64,000 nt of DNA from Bradyrhizobium sp. RD5-C2. Its GTDB lineage: Bacteria > Pseudomonadota > Alphaproteobacteria > Rhizobiales > Xanthobacteraceae. The stretch lies in NCBI RefSeq assembly GCF_019972155.1, contig NZ_BOVL01000056.1, positions 245,502 through 309,501 of the forward strand, given 5' to 3'. Positions 7,674 to 16,601 of this stretch are shown here, in pieces. A program made the position numbers and the translations under genes. The notes below the pieces were generated by a model. The model did not search any database. It was not told the DNA's origin and saw only the letters and a list, made by a program, of their open reading frames with translations. The stretch's first letter is position 1; every line of letters starts with the position of its first letter.

Positions 7674-9127
7674 ACCGGCTCGCCCTGGCAGGCGCTGCCG
7701 CTGCGATCGTTGCAGCGGCAGGCGTCGCATATGTTGGTCGCGGCCTGCCGCCGTGGCCGGGCGCAAATCTTGCCGCCTCTGCCGCGCATGCGGCGGAAGC
7801 CGGCGCGCCGATCTATTTCCGCGATCCGGACGGCAAGCCGTCTTACTCGCTGACGCCGAAGCAGACGCCTGACGGCCGCGACTATCAGCCCGTCGCCGCT
7901 GGCGCCGATCTCAGCTTCGACGACCCGGAGGCGCCGATGCCGGCGGACATCAAAGCCACGGCCGCGAAGGGCGAGCGTAAGGTCAAATATTATCGCAATC
8001 CGATGGGGCTTCCCGACACCTCGCCGGTGCCGAAGAAGGATTCCATGGGGATGGACTACATCGCCGTCTACGACGGCGAAGACAGCGACGGCGGCTCGAT
8101 CACGCTGTCGCCGGGAAAAATCCAGCGCACCGGCGTCAAGTCCGAAGCGGCACAGATGCGTCGCATCCGCACACTGGTGCGCGCACCCGGCACGATCCAG
8201 CTCGACGAACGGCGGGTCTCCGTCATCGCGATGCGGGCCGAGAGCTATGTGCAGAAGGTCGCCGACATCACGACCGGCAGCCGGGTGACCAAGGGCCAGC
8301 CGCTGATGGAGATCTACAGCCCGGCGGTGTCGTCCGCGGCGGCCGAATATGTCGCGACCATGACCTCGAAGGCGATCGCAAATATCGAGCCTTACGGACG
8401 AGGCTCCAAGCAGCGGCTGACCAATCTCGACGTTCCCGAGACCCTCATCGCCGAGATGGAAAAGAGCCACACGGTACCGCTCGCGTTCCAGTGGTTGTCA
8501 CCGCGCGACGGCATCGTGTTGCAGCGCGCCGCGATCGAGGGCATGCGCGCCCAGCCCGGCGACGTGCTGTTCCGGATCGCCGACGTTTCTGTCGTGTGGG
8601 CACTGGTCGATGTCGCCGAGCGTGATCTCGGCAACATCGTGGTCGGGCAGAAGGTCGTGGTGCGGGCCCGCAGCTATCCCGGCCGCACATTCATGGGCCA
8701 GATCAGCGTGATCTATCCGCAGGTCAACAAGGACACGCGCACCGCGCGGGTGCGGATCGAATTGCAGAATGCCGATCTCGCGCTGCTGCCGGACATGTAT
8801 GTCGACGCCGAGATCGACATCGGCAGCCCGGCGCCGGTGCTGACAGTGGCTGACAACGCGATCCTCGACACCGGGAGCCGCCAGACCGTGCTGATCGACC
8901 GCGGCAACGGCCGGTTCGAGCCGCGCGAGGTCAAGCTCGGGCGGCGCGGCGACGGCTATGTCGAGATCCGCGACGGCATCGCCGAGGGCGATGCCGTGGT
9001 GACCTCCGCGACCTTCCTGATCGACGCCGAAAGCAACCTGAAGGCCGCAATCAAGGGCTTTGCCGAGGCCGGTGCTGCGCAAGCGACCGCGGCTGACGGC
9101 CAGACGACGGACGGAGGCCGGCCATGA
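7670..9127 (+). CDS. cusB: Heavy-metal RND efflux periplasmic adaptor, CusB-like
   Basis: This 485-residue membrane fusion protein would link the inner-membrane pump to the outer-membrane channel. An N-terminal anchor is followed by a heavy-metal-binding domain at about 107-131 (YYRNPMGLPDTSPVPKKDSM), and a degenerate copy of it occurs at about 48-75. Barrel-sandwich and alpha-hairpin regions follow from about residue 160 (GTIQLDERRVSVIAMRAESYV). Its start overlaps the FixH-like gene and its stop overlaps cusA (ATGA at 9124-9127). Tight coupling shows that adaptor and pump are made together. Confidence 0.9.
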   Translation: MNRLALAGAAAAIVAAAGVAYVGRGLPPWPGANLAASAAHAAEAGAPIYFRDPDGKPSYSLTPKQTPDGRDYQPVAAGADLSFDDPEAPMPADIKATAAKGERKVKYYRNPMGLPDTSPVPKKDSMGMDYIAVYDGEDSDGGSITLSPGKIQRTGVKSEAAQMRRIRTLVRAPGTIQLDERRVSVIAMRAESYVQKVADITTGSRVTKGQPLMEIYSPAVSSAAAEYVATMTSKAIANIEPYGRGSKQRLTNLDVPETLIAEMEKSHTVPLAFQWLSPRDGIVLQRAAIEGMRAQPGDVLFRIADVSVVWALVDVAERDLGNIVVGQKVVVRARSYPGRTFMGQISVIYPQVNKDTRTARVRIELQNADLALLPDMYVDAEIDIGSPAPVLTVADNAILDTGSRQTVLIDRGNGRFEPREVKLGRRGDGYVEIRDGIAEGDAVVTSATFLIDAESNLKAAIKGFAEAGAAQATAADGQTTDGGRP

Positions 9128-12100
9128 TTGCCCGTGTCATCGCCTGGTCGGCGCGCAATTTGCTGCTGGTGCTGTTTGGCACCGGCTTTGCGGCCGCCGC
9201 GGGCCTCTACGCGTTGCTGCATCTCCCGCTCGATGCGATCCCCGATCTCTCCGACACCCAGGTCATCGTCTACACGGAGTATCCCGGTCAGGCGCCGCAG
9301 GTGATCGAGGACCAGGTCACCTATCCCTTGACCACGGCGATGCTGACGGTGCCGAAGTCGAAGGTCGTGCGCGGCTTCTCGTTCTTCGGCGTCTCCTTCG
9401 TCTACGTCATCTTCGAGGACGGCACCGACATCTACTGGGCGCGCTCGCGCGTGCTCGAATTCCTCAACGGCGCGGCGTCGCGGCTGCCGGCCGGCGTGTC
9501 GCCGACGATCGGTCCCGATGCGACCGGGGTGGGGTGGGTCTACCAGTATGCCGTGATGTCGAAAGAGCTGAATCTTGCTGACACCCGCACCATCCAGGAC
9601 TGGAACCTAAAATTCGCGCTGGCGAGAGCGGAAGGCGTCGCCGAGGTTGCGAGCGTCGGCGGCTTCGTCAAGCAGTACAATGTGATCCTCGATCCGCAGC
9701 GGATGCGCGACCGCGGCATCACCATGCAGCGGATGCGCGATGCGATCCGCGCCAGCAATGCCGATGTCGGCGGCCGCACCGTCGAGCTCTCCGAGTTCGA
9801 ATATGTCATTCGCGGCAAGGGCTATCTCAGGGATATCAACGACCTCGGCAACATCGTGCTGAAGACCGATAACGGCACGCCGGTGCTGCTGCGTGACGTC
9901 GCCCGCGTCGAGCTCGGCCCCGACGAGCGGCGCGGCATCACTGAGCTGAACGGCGAGGGCGAGGTGGCGAGCGGCATCGTGCTGCAACGCTTCGGCGTCA
10001 ATGCCCTCGACGTGATCGAAAACGTCAAGAAGCGCTTCAAGGAGATCGCGACCAGCCTGCCGAAATCGGTCGAGATCGTGCCGGTCTATGACCGGTCCAA
10101 CCTGATCTATGCGGCGATCGACACCCTCAAGCGCACGCTGTTCGAGGAAAGCGTCGTGGTCGCGCTGGTCTGCTTCGTGTTCCTGCTGCATGTCCGCAGC
10201 GCACTGGTCGCGATCCTGATGCTGCCGGTCGGCGTCCTGATGGCGTTCGGCGCGATGAAGCTGCTCGGGATCGGCTCCAACATCATGAGTCTCGGCGGCA
10301 TCGCGATAGCGATCGGCGCCATGATCGATGCGGCGATCGTGATGATCGAGAATGCGCACAAGCATCTGGAGCGGGCCGAGCCCGGCCGATCGCGGGTTGC
10401 GATCCTGATCGAGGCCGCGGCGGAAGTCGGACCGGCGCTGTTCTTCAGCCTGCTCATCATCACCGTGTCGTTCATGCCGATCTTCACGCTGGAGTCGCAG
10501 GAGGGGCGGCTGTTCTCGCCGCTCGCCTTCACCAAGACGTTTGCGATGGCGGCGGCGGCGCTCTTGTCGGTGACGCTGGTTCCGGCGCTGATGGTGATCT
10601 TCGTCCGCGGCAGGATCGTCCCCGAGCACAAAAATCCGATCAACCGCTTCCTGATCTGGATCTACCGTCCCGTCATCAACGGCGTGCTGCGGGCCAAGAC
10701 GCTGGTGATCCTGCTGGCGCTCGCAGCGATCGCCGTCACGGTCTGGCCGGCGCGGCAGCTCGGCACCGAGTTCATGCCCGACCTCAACGAGGGCACGCTG
10801 CTCTATATGCCGACCACGCTGCCGGGGATCTCGGTGACCAAGGCAGCCGAACTGCTGCAGATGCAGGACCGCATCATCCGCAGCTTTCCGGAGGTCGTCT
10901 CGGTCTACGGCAAGGCCGGCCGCGCCGCCACCGCGACCGACCCGGCGCCATCGGAGATGTTCGAGACCGTGGTCAACCTTAAGCCGAAGCAGCAATGGCG
11001 CAAGGGCCTCACGCTCGACGGCCTGATCGCCGAGATGGACAAGGCGCTGCAATTCCCCGGCGTCTCCAATGCCTGGACCATGCCGATCAAGGCGCGCATC
11101 GACATGCTGTCGACCGGGATCCGGACGCCCGTCGGCGTCAAGGTGATCGGTCCCGATCTCGCCGTGATCGACAAGCTCGCGCGCCAGGTCGAGCAGGTCG
11201 TGAAGGGCGTGCCCGGCACCTCGTCGGCCTATGCCGAACGCGGTCTCGGCGGCTACTATCTCGAGATCACGCCGAACCGCGAAGCGTTGTCGCGCTACGG
11301 CATCGCGGTGCAGGACGTGCAGGACACGATCGCAACTGCGCTCGGCGGTCAGACCGTGACCACGACTGTGGAGGGGCGGCAGCGCTTCACCGTCAACATG
11401 CGCTATCCGCGCGACCTGCGTGACAATCCGGGCGCGATCGCCAGCGACATCCTGGTGGCGATGCCGGCGGGCGGGGCGGTGCCGCTCGGCGAGGTCGCCG
11501 ATATCACGCCGGCGCGCGGACCGACCACGATCCGGACCGAGAACGGGCAGCTCGCGACCTACGTCTATGTCGATATCCGCGATCGCGATCTGGGCAGCTA
11601 TGTCGCGGATGCGCAGCGCGCGGTGCAGGCCGCCGTGCAGTTTCCGGCCGGCACCTACGTGGTCTGGAGCGGGCAGTACGAATATCTGGAGCGCGCCGCG
11701 GCACGGCTCAGGATCGTGGTGCCGGTGACGCTCCTGATAATCTTCCTGCTGCTGTATCTCAACTTCCGCTCGGTGGCCGAGACCATGATCGTGATGCTGT
11801 CGCTGCCGTTCGCACTGGTCGGCGGGCTCTGGCTGATGTGGGCGCTCGGCTTCAACCTGTCGGTTGCGGTCGCTGTCGGCTTCATCGCGCTCGCCGGCGT
11901 CGCCGCTGAGACCGGCGTCGTGATGTTAATGTATCTCAACCAGGCGCTGGCCGAGGTCACCGCGCGTCGCGCTGCTGAGGGCCGCGCGATCGGTCGCGAC
12001 GATCTCAACCACGCGATCATCGAGGGCGCGGTCGAGCGGGTGCGGCCGAAGATGATGACGGTGGTCGCGATCATGGCCGGGCTATTGCCGATCATGTGGA

Positions 12101-12282
12101 GCACCGGCACCGGTTCCGAGATCATGCAGCGCATCGCGGTGCCGATGATCGGTGGTATGATCTCGTCGACCCTGCTGACGCTGATCGTGATTCCCGCGAT
12201 CTTCGCCGTCGTGAAGGGCTTCGCGCTTCGCGCGAGGATGCCGGAGGCGGATGTCTTGCGCCCGTCATGCGACAGCGTGTAG
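9124..12282 (+). CDS. cusA: CusA/SilA-type heavy-metal RND efflux pump
   Basis: This is a 1052-residue inner-membrane proton-driven pump with 12 transmembrane helices and two large periplasmic loops. Its TM4 segment (AIGAMIDAAIVMIENAHK) is the signature of the monovalent-cation (CusA/SilA) group. In the periplasmic cleft, IDMLSTGIRTPVG keeps the first copper-binding Met of E. coli CusA. The positions I align with the other two Met residues read GGQTVTTTVEG and GPTTIRTENG, so they are Thr. The substrate may therefore not be bound by the classical three-Met site. It is coupled to cusB by a 4-bp overlap. Confidence 0.93.
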   Translation: MIARVIAWSARNLLLVLFGTGFAAAAGLYALLHLPLDAIPDLSDTQVIVYTEYPGQAPQVIEDQVTYPLTTAMLTVPKSKVVRGFSFFGVSFVYVIFEDGTDIYWARSRVLEFLNGAASRLPAGVSPTIGPDATGVGWVYQYAVMSKELNLADTRTIQDWNLKFALARAEGVAEVASVGGFVKQYNVILDPQRMRDRGITMQRMRDAIRASNADVGGRTVELSEFEYVIRGKGYLRDINDLGNIVLKTDNGTPVLLRDVARVELGPDERRGITELNGEGEVASGIVLQRFGVNALDVIENVKKRFKEIATSLPKSVEIVPVYDRSNLIYAAIDTLKRTLFEESVVVALVCFVFLLHVRSALVAILMLPVGVLMAFGAMKLLGIGSNIMSLGGIAIAIGAMIDAAIVMIENAHKHLERAEPGRSRVAILIEAAAEVGPALFFSLLIITVSFMPIFTLESQEGRLFSPLAFTKTFAMAAAALLSVTLVPALMVIFVRGRIVPEHKNPINRFLIWIYRPVINGVLRAKTLVILLALAAIAVTVWPARQLGTEFMPDLNEGTLLYMPTTLPGISVTKAAELLQMQDRIIRSFPEVVSVYGKAGRAATATDPAPSEMFETVVNLKPKQQWRKGLTLDGLIAEMDKALQFPGVSNAWTMPIKARIDMLSTGIRTPVGVKVIGPDLAVIDKLARQVEQVVKGVPGTSSAYAERGLGGYYLEITPNREALSRYGIAVQDVQDTIATALGGQTVTTTVEGRQRFTVNMRYPRDLRDNPGAIASDILVAMPAGGAVPLGEVADITPARGPTTIRTENGQLATYVYVDIRDRDLGSYVADAQRAVQAAVQFPAGTYVVWSGQYEYLERAAARLRIVVPVTLLIIFLLLYLNFRSVAETMIVMLSLPFALVGGLWLMWALGFNLSVAVAVGFIALAGVAAETGVVMLMYLNQALAEVTARRAAEGRAIGRDDLNHAIIEGAVERVRPKMMTVVAIMAGLLPIMWSTGTGSEIMQRIAVPMIGGMISSTLLTLIVIPAIFAVVKGFALRARMPEADVLRPSCDSV

Positions 12283-12325
12283 CAGGGGCGGGAAATCCGT
12301 TGGCCGGTTCAAACCGGATTGAATG

Positions 12326-12342
12326 ATACCCTGCGGGGGTAT
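12326..12342. promoter_or_regulatory. CsoR/FrmR-type operator
   Basis: ATACCC at 12326-12331 and GGGTAT at 12337-12342 form an inverted repeat around a G-rich 5-base centre. The layout closely resembles operators of the copper sensor CsoR and its relatives. It lies between cusA and the His-rich gene, so it probably controls the second half of the cluster. No csoR-like gene lies inside this window. Confidence 0.6.
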
Positions 12343-12415
12343 ATACGATGGCGGTTCGTGGCCGGCTGATTTGCAGCCGGGGTGCGGGCGAGGTGAGTTC
12401 GGGGCGATCACGCAG

Positions 12416-12868
12416 GTGCTGGTGCGGTTGACGAGGTCGGGACGGGTGCGGGCGGGATGTTCCATCATCCTGGCCTATCTGTTCTGTGTCCTCGCGCCGT
12501 CCGTCGCACTCGCGTTCGGGGCGCCGTTTCCGTGCCTGACCGATGAGGTCCAGCCATCCGTCGCGGTGCACGTGCATGATGCCTCGATGGCGCATGCTGA
12601 TAACGCCGCGCACGATTATGCCGGCCACGATCATGGCGGCATGCATATCCATCACGCAGCCGATGGTGCTGAACCGCCGGTCAAGCACAGCCACGACGGC
12701 AAGAATTCGTCGGGGTCGTGCTGCGCGATGATGTGCGTGTCGGCGCTGCCCGCTGACCTTCCGTCGGTTGCGGCTCCTTTGCATCCGATTGCAATCCGTC
12801 TCGCCGAGGCCTTCCAGAGCCTGCACAGCGAGGCGCCCGCACGGCTTTACCGTCCCCCCATCGCCTGA
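12416..12868 (+). CDS. His-rich metal-binding exported protein
   Basis: The frame is open from ATG 12323, but that codon touches the operator at 12326-12342 and would be poorly placed. GTG 12416 is chosen because it leads directly into a signal-anchor (SIILAYLFCVLAPSVALAFG). The mature part is full of metal ligands: HVHDASMAHADNAAHD, GHDHGGMHIHH, KHSHDG, then CCAMMC. It ends LYRPPIA. The protein, about 150 residues, is probably a periplasmic copper or silver sponge for the neighbouring CusCBA-type system. The family is uncertain, and the exact start is not proven. Confidence 0.6.
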   Translation: MLVRLTRSGRVRAGCSIILAYLFCVLAPSVALAFGAPFPCLTDEVQPSVAVHVHDASMAHADNAAHDYAGHDHGGMHIHHAADGAEPPVKHSHDGKNSSGSCCAMMCVSALPADLPSVAAPLHPIAIRLAEAFQSLHSEAPARLYRPPIA

Positions 12869-12945
12869 TCCTCAGCTGACATCGTGGCTGCGCCGCGCGT
12901 TCGCGTGCGCATGCCTGTGATTCATCTGATGATCGGGACAGACCC

Positions 12946-13257
12946 ATGTTTTCGCATTTCGGGGCGAGGCTCGCCGCCGTTGCCACACGACGTGGCAACC
13001 GGCTTGGCCGCCGCGCGCCATCCACATTCGTGTTGCGGATCGCCCCCGCTATCCTCGCAGTCGCGCCACTCACCGGCTGCATGGCCGACGGCCAGCCGCT
13101 CGCCGTCGCAGGCGATCCGGCCAACCCGTCGGCGCGCAGCGCCGGCGTCGGCTACCGCTCGACGATCGCGCCCTACAGCAGCCTGCGTCCGGCGCCGCCG
13201 CTGCCCTGGCGCGAGCGTAACGATGGCGTGACGCCGCAACCCAAATCTGATCGGTAG
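12946..13257 (+). CDS. Small putative lipoprotein before cusC
   Basis: This 103-residue product has a long basic N-terminus, a hydrophobic stretch and a lipobox-like LTGC at about residues 42-45. The mature tail is Pro-rich and ends WRERNDGVTPQPKSDR. It stops 9 bp before the outer-membrane channel gene and is probably co-transcribed with it. No domain is recognised. A later in-frame start nearer the hydrophobic stretch is possible. Its place suggests an envelope accessory to the metal-efflux complex. Confidence 0.55.
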   Translation: MFSHFGARLAAVATRRGNRLGRRAPSTFVLRIAPAILAVAPLTGCMADGQPLAVAGDPANPSARSAGVGYRSTIAPYSSLRPAPPLPWRERNDGVTPQPKSDR

Positions 13258-13266
13258 GAGGGCGCC

Positions 13267-14685
13267 ATGCGACATCTGGCCATCGCGCCGATCCTGCTGC
13301 TGACATCCGCGCTCGCGGGATGCGCGTCGTTCTCGCCTGACGGCGGCATGGGCGTCGTCTCTGATGTGACCGAGCAGGCGATCGGCAAGGACGTTGCTTT
13401 CGTTCGCACCAAAGACGAAGCCGCGACCGTCGATGCCGCGGTGAAGCGGCTGCTGGCGCGCAGCCTGACGGCGGATGCCGCCGTCCAGCTCGCGCTGCTG
13501 AACAACAAGGGCCTGCAGGCCGCCTATAACGAACTGGCGCTGGCGGAGACCGATCTCGTCGCCGACAGCTTGCCGCCGAATCCGACCTTCTCGGTGTCCC
13601 GCATCACCGGCAACGGTGCCAGCGAGGTCGAACGCCAGGTGGTCGGCGATATCCTGGCGCTGGCGACCTTGCCGGCGCGCTCCGAGATCGCGCGCGAGCG
13701 CTTTCGTCAGGCACAGCTCAGGGCCGCGCTCGCCACCTTGCGGCTCGCCGCCGAGGTGCGTCGCAGCCATGTCGCGGCTGTTGCCGCGAACGAGATGGTC
13801 GCGCTGCTGACCGACGCGAAGGCGACCGCGGAATCGACGGCCCAACTCGCCAAGAAACTCGGCGAGACCGGCGGCATGAACAAGCTCGATCAGGCCCGCG
13901 AGCAGGTGTTCTACGCCGAGATCACCGCCGACCTCGCCAGCGCGCGGCAGAACGCGGCGAGCTCGCGCGAGCGGCTGGCGCGTCTGTTGGGATTGTGGGA
14001 CGGCGATCTCGGCTTCCAGATTCCGAACAAGCTGCCGGCGCTGCCGAAGCGGCCGCTGGAACAGCCGTCGATCGAGGTCGCCGCGGTCGGTCATCGCGTC
14101 GATCTGCAGATTGCGCGGATGGAGATCATAGCGCTTGCCAAGGCGCTCGATCTCACCGAGGCGACGCGCTTCGTCACGCTGCTCGACGTCGCCGGCATCG
14201 ACAGGCGGACGCGCGATCCGGAAGGCCCACCGTTCAAGGAGCGCGGCTTCGACGTCCAGTTCCAGATTCCGATCTTCGATGGCGGCGAGGTGCGGGTGCG
14301 TCAGGCGGTCGAGACCTACCGGCAGGCGATGAACCGTCTGACCGAGAAGGCGATCAACGTCCGCTCCGAGGCGCGCGACGCCTACCGCGTCTACCGCTCG
14401 ACCTACGACATCGCGAGCCACTACCAGCGCGAGGTGTTGCCGCTGCGGCAGATCATCACCGAGGAGATGCAGCTGCGTTTCTCCAGCATGCAGGTCGACG
14501 TGTTCGCGCTGTTGACCGAAGCGCGGCAGCGGCTCGGCTCGCTGCGCGCGGCGATCGATGCCAAACGCGATTTCTGGCTGGCGCAATCCGACTTGCAGAC
14601 CGCGATCAACGGCGGCGGCCCGGCGGCCGCGCCGTCGACACCATCCGCCGTCGCCTCGACCGCACCCGCGGCCGGCGATCATTGA
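13267..14685 (+). CDS. cusC: TolC-family outer-membrane channel, CusC-like lipoprotein
   Basis: This 472-residue protein has a lipoprotein signal (LTSALAGCASF, Cys near residue 19) and two outer-membrane-factor repeats, visible as the paired helical segments QLALLNNKGLQAAYNELALA and QIPIFDGGEVRVRQAVETYR. It would form the trimeric exit duct for the CusB/CusA complex encoded upstream. GGAGG lies shortly before ATG 13267. A Pro/Ala-rich tail (about 30 residues) follows the last helix. The adaptor and pump sit in a different transcription block, separated by the operator at 12326. Confidence 0.88.
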   Translation: MRHLAIAPILLLTSALAGCASFSPDGGMGVVSDVTEQAIGKDVAFVRTKDEAATVDAAVKRLLARSLTADAAVQLALLNNKGLQAAYNELALAETDLVADSLPPNPTFSVSRITGNGASEVERQVVGDILALATLPARSEIARERFRQAQLRAALATLRLAAEVRRSHVAAVAANEMVALLTDAKATAESTAQLAKKLGETGGMNKLDQAREQVFYAEITADLASARQNAASSRERLARLLGLWDGDLGFQIPNKLPALPKRPLEQPSIEVAAVGHRVDLQIARMEIIALAKALDLTEATRFVTLLDVAGIDRRTRDPEGPPFKERGFDVQFQIPIFDGGEVRVRQAVETYRQAMNRLTEKAINVRSEARDAYRVYRSTYDIASHYQREVLPLRQIITEEMQLRFSSMQVDVFALLTEARQRLGSLRAAIDAKRDFWLAQSDLQTAINGGGPAAAPSTPSAVASTAPAAGDH

Positions 14686-14698
14686 ACGGAGACAGAAG

Positions 14699-16054
14699 AT
14701 GTTTTCACGTCGAGGATTTTTGGGGAGCGCGGCGCTGGTCACGGCAAGCGCTGTCAGTGGCCGCGTCCAGGCCGCCGCGATTCCGGAAGCGCCGACCATG
14801 GACAAGGCCGTAATGCAGCCGCCGCTGCATCCGACCAGCGGGCCCGACTACCGGCCGGTGGTCACGCTCAACGGCTGGTCGCTGCCGTGGCGGATGAACG
14901 GCGACTGGAAGGAATTCCATCTCGTCGCCGAGCCGGTGGTGCGCGAGTTCGCCGACGGCATGAAGGCCAATCTGTGGGGCTATAACGGCCAGGCACCGGG
15001 ACCGACGATCGAGGCGGTCGAGGGCGACAAGGTCCGCATCTTCGTCACCAACAAACTGCCCGAACATACCACGGTGCACTGGCACGGCATGATCGTGCCG
15101 TCGGGCATGGACGGCGTCGGTGGCCTCAACCAGCCGCACATCAAGCCGGGCAAGACCTTCGTCTACGAGTTCGAGCTGAAGCACAGCGGGACCTTCATGT
15201 ACCACCCGCATTCCGACGAGATGGTGCAGATGGCGATGGGCATGATGGGCATGTTCATCGTGCATCCGCGCGATCCGGCGTTCCGTCCGGTCGACCGCGA
15301 CTTCGTCTTCATCATGAGCAGCTATCTCATCGATCCCGGCACCTATCTGCCGAAGGTCAACGAGATGACCGACTTCAACATGTGGACCTGGAACAGCCGC
15401 GTCTATCCCGGCATCGATCCGATGCCGATCCGGCTCGGCGACAGGATCCGCGTGCGGATCGGCAATCTCACGATGACCAACCATCCGATCCATGTGCATG
15501 GGCACAATTTCGCGGTGACCTGCACCGACGGCGGCTGGGTGCCGCAGAGCGCGCAATATCCGGAGACCACGACCGACGTGCCGGTCGGCGCCGTCAGGGC
15601 GTTCGACATGCTCGCCGACAATCCCGGCGACTGGGCGTTTCACTGCCACAAGTCGCACCACACCATGAATGCGATGGGCCACGACGTCAGAAATTTCATC
15701 GGTGTGTCGCGCCAGGATCTGGCGAAGGCGGTCGGCAAGCTCGCGCCCGACGCGATGGTGATGGGATCGACCGGGATGGCGATGGGCAACATGGAGATGC
15801 CTGCGCCAGACAACACGTTGCCGATGATGACCGGGACCGGACAATTCGGGCCGATCGAGATGGGCGGCATGTTCACGGTGATGAAGATCCGCGACGGGCT
15901 CGGCCGCGGCGATTACGCCGATCCCGGTCCCTACAACTATCCGCCGGGCACCGTCGCCTATGAGGTTGAGGCGCCCGCCGCCGAGCCCGCGCGTCAGCCG
16001 CCGGCGGCTCCGGAGCGAAAAGCCAAGCCATCGATGAAGGGAATGAAGATGTAG
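14699..16054 (+). CDS. copA: Multicopper oxidase, Tat-exported
   Basis: This 451-residue oxidase begins with a twin-arginine signal (SRRGFLGSAALV). All four copper-ligand blocks are present: HWHG at 127-130, YHPHSD at 168-173, HPIHVHGH at 262-269 and HCHKSHHTMNAM at 315-326. It is shorter than CueO or CopA, which suggests a compact domain layout. The C-terminus is Met-rich (MVMGSTGMAMGNMEM, MKGMKM). Expected role: periplasmic Cu(I) oxidation. ATG 14699 follows GGAG; an open frame reaching back to 14558 is cusC shadow. The gene symbol is by analogy. Confidence 0.88.
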   Translation: MFSRRGFLGSAALVTASAVSGRVQAAAIPEAPTMDKAVMQPPLHPTSGPDYRPVVTLNGWSLPWRMNGDWKEFHLVAEPVVREFADGMKANLWGYNGQAPGPTIEAVEGDKVRIFVTNKLPEHTTVHWHGMIVPSGMDGVGGLNQPHIKPGKTFVYEFELKHSGTFMYHPHSDEMVQMAMGMMGMFIVHPRDPAFRPVDRDFVFIMSSYLIDPGTYLPKVNEMTDFNMWTWNSRVYPGIDPMPIRLGDRIRVRIGNLTMTNHPIHVHGHNFAVTCTDGGWVPQSAQYPETTTDVPVGAVRAFDMLADNPGDWAFHCHKSHHTMNAMGHDVRNFIGVSRQDLAKAVGKLAPDAMVMGSTGMAMGNMEMPAPDNTLPMMTGTGQFGPIEMGGMFTVMKIRDGLGRGDYADPGPYNYPPGTVAYEVEAPAAEPARQPPAAPERKAKPSMKGMKM

Positions 16055-16110
16055 CGGATCGACGCGCCATCCCACGACACGCAACCATCAAAAGCAAAAT
16101 GGAGAATCCA

Positions 16111-16572
16111 GTGAAGCACGTCACCACCATCGGCATCGCCCTTGTTGCGCTGTCGATCACCGCGGCGCCGTCGCGCGGTCACGAAAAGCACGATCACCAA
16201 TCCTATTCGGCCGGCGAGCCCGGTGATCCCAGCAAGCCGTCGCGCACGGTCGAGGTCGAGATGAAGGAGATGGAGTTCACGCCGTTCCGCATCGAGGTCA
16301 AGCGCGGCGAACAGATCCGCTTCGTGATCAAGAATGCCGGCACTGAGGATCACGAATTCCTGCTCGCGACCACCGAGGAGAATTTGAAGCATGCCGAAGT
16401 CATGAAGAAGCATCCGCATATGGAGCATGACGATCCGAACGGCGTCCGCCTCGCGCCCAAGAAGACCGCCGAGATCGTGTGGAAGTTCACCAAGGCCGGG
16501 ACGTTCGAATATTCCTGCCTGATCCCCGATCACCGCGACTACGGGATGACCGGCCGCGTCATCGTGAAATGA
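16111..16572 (+). CDS. Cupredoxin-domain periplasmic copper protein
   Basis: This exported blue-copper-like protein has about 153 residues. GTG 16111 is preferred over ATG 16099 because GGAG at 16101-16104 then has a 6-nt spacing. A signal peptide is followed by a His-rich start (GHEKHDHQSY). The cupredoxin fold carries likely copper ligands in GTEDHEFLL and in YSCLIPDHRDYGM (Cys, His, Met). A KKHPHMEHDD insertion adds more ligands. It follows the multicopper oxidase by 56 bp and may pass electrons or copper to it. Confidence 0.82.
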   Translation: MKHVTTIGIALVALSITAAPSRGHEKHDHQSYSAGEPGDPSKPSRTVEVEMKEMEFTPFRIEVKRGEQIRFVIKNAGTEDHEFLLATTEENLKHAEVMKKHPHMEHDDPNGVRLAPKKTAEIVWKFTKAGTFEYSCLIPDHRDYGMTGRVIVK

Positions 16573-16601
16573 AATCGACAACGAGAGAAAGGACGACAAC
16601 A

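Noticed and set aside
12304..12317. CCGGTT/AACCGG hairpin as a cusA terminator
   Set aside because: The stem is only 6 bp with a 2-base loop and there is no T tract; it is more likely chance sequence next to the operator.
12922..14805. A 627-codon minus-strand frame opposite cusC
   Set aside because: It is antisense to a clear TolC-family gene, has no ribosome site or domain, and its composition is typical of a shadow.
14705..16084. A 459-codon minus-strand frame opposite the multicopper oxidase
   Set aside because: The His/Asp/Arg-rich translation mirrors the copper-ligand codons on the other strand; no domain is present.
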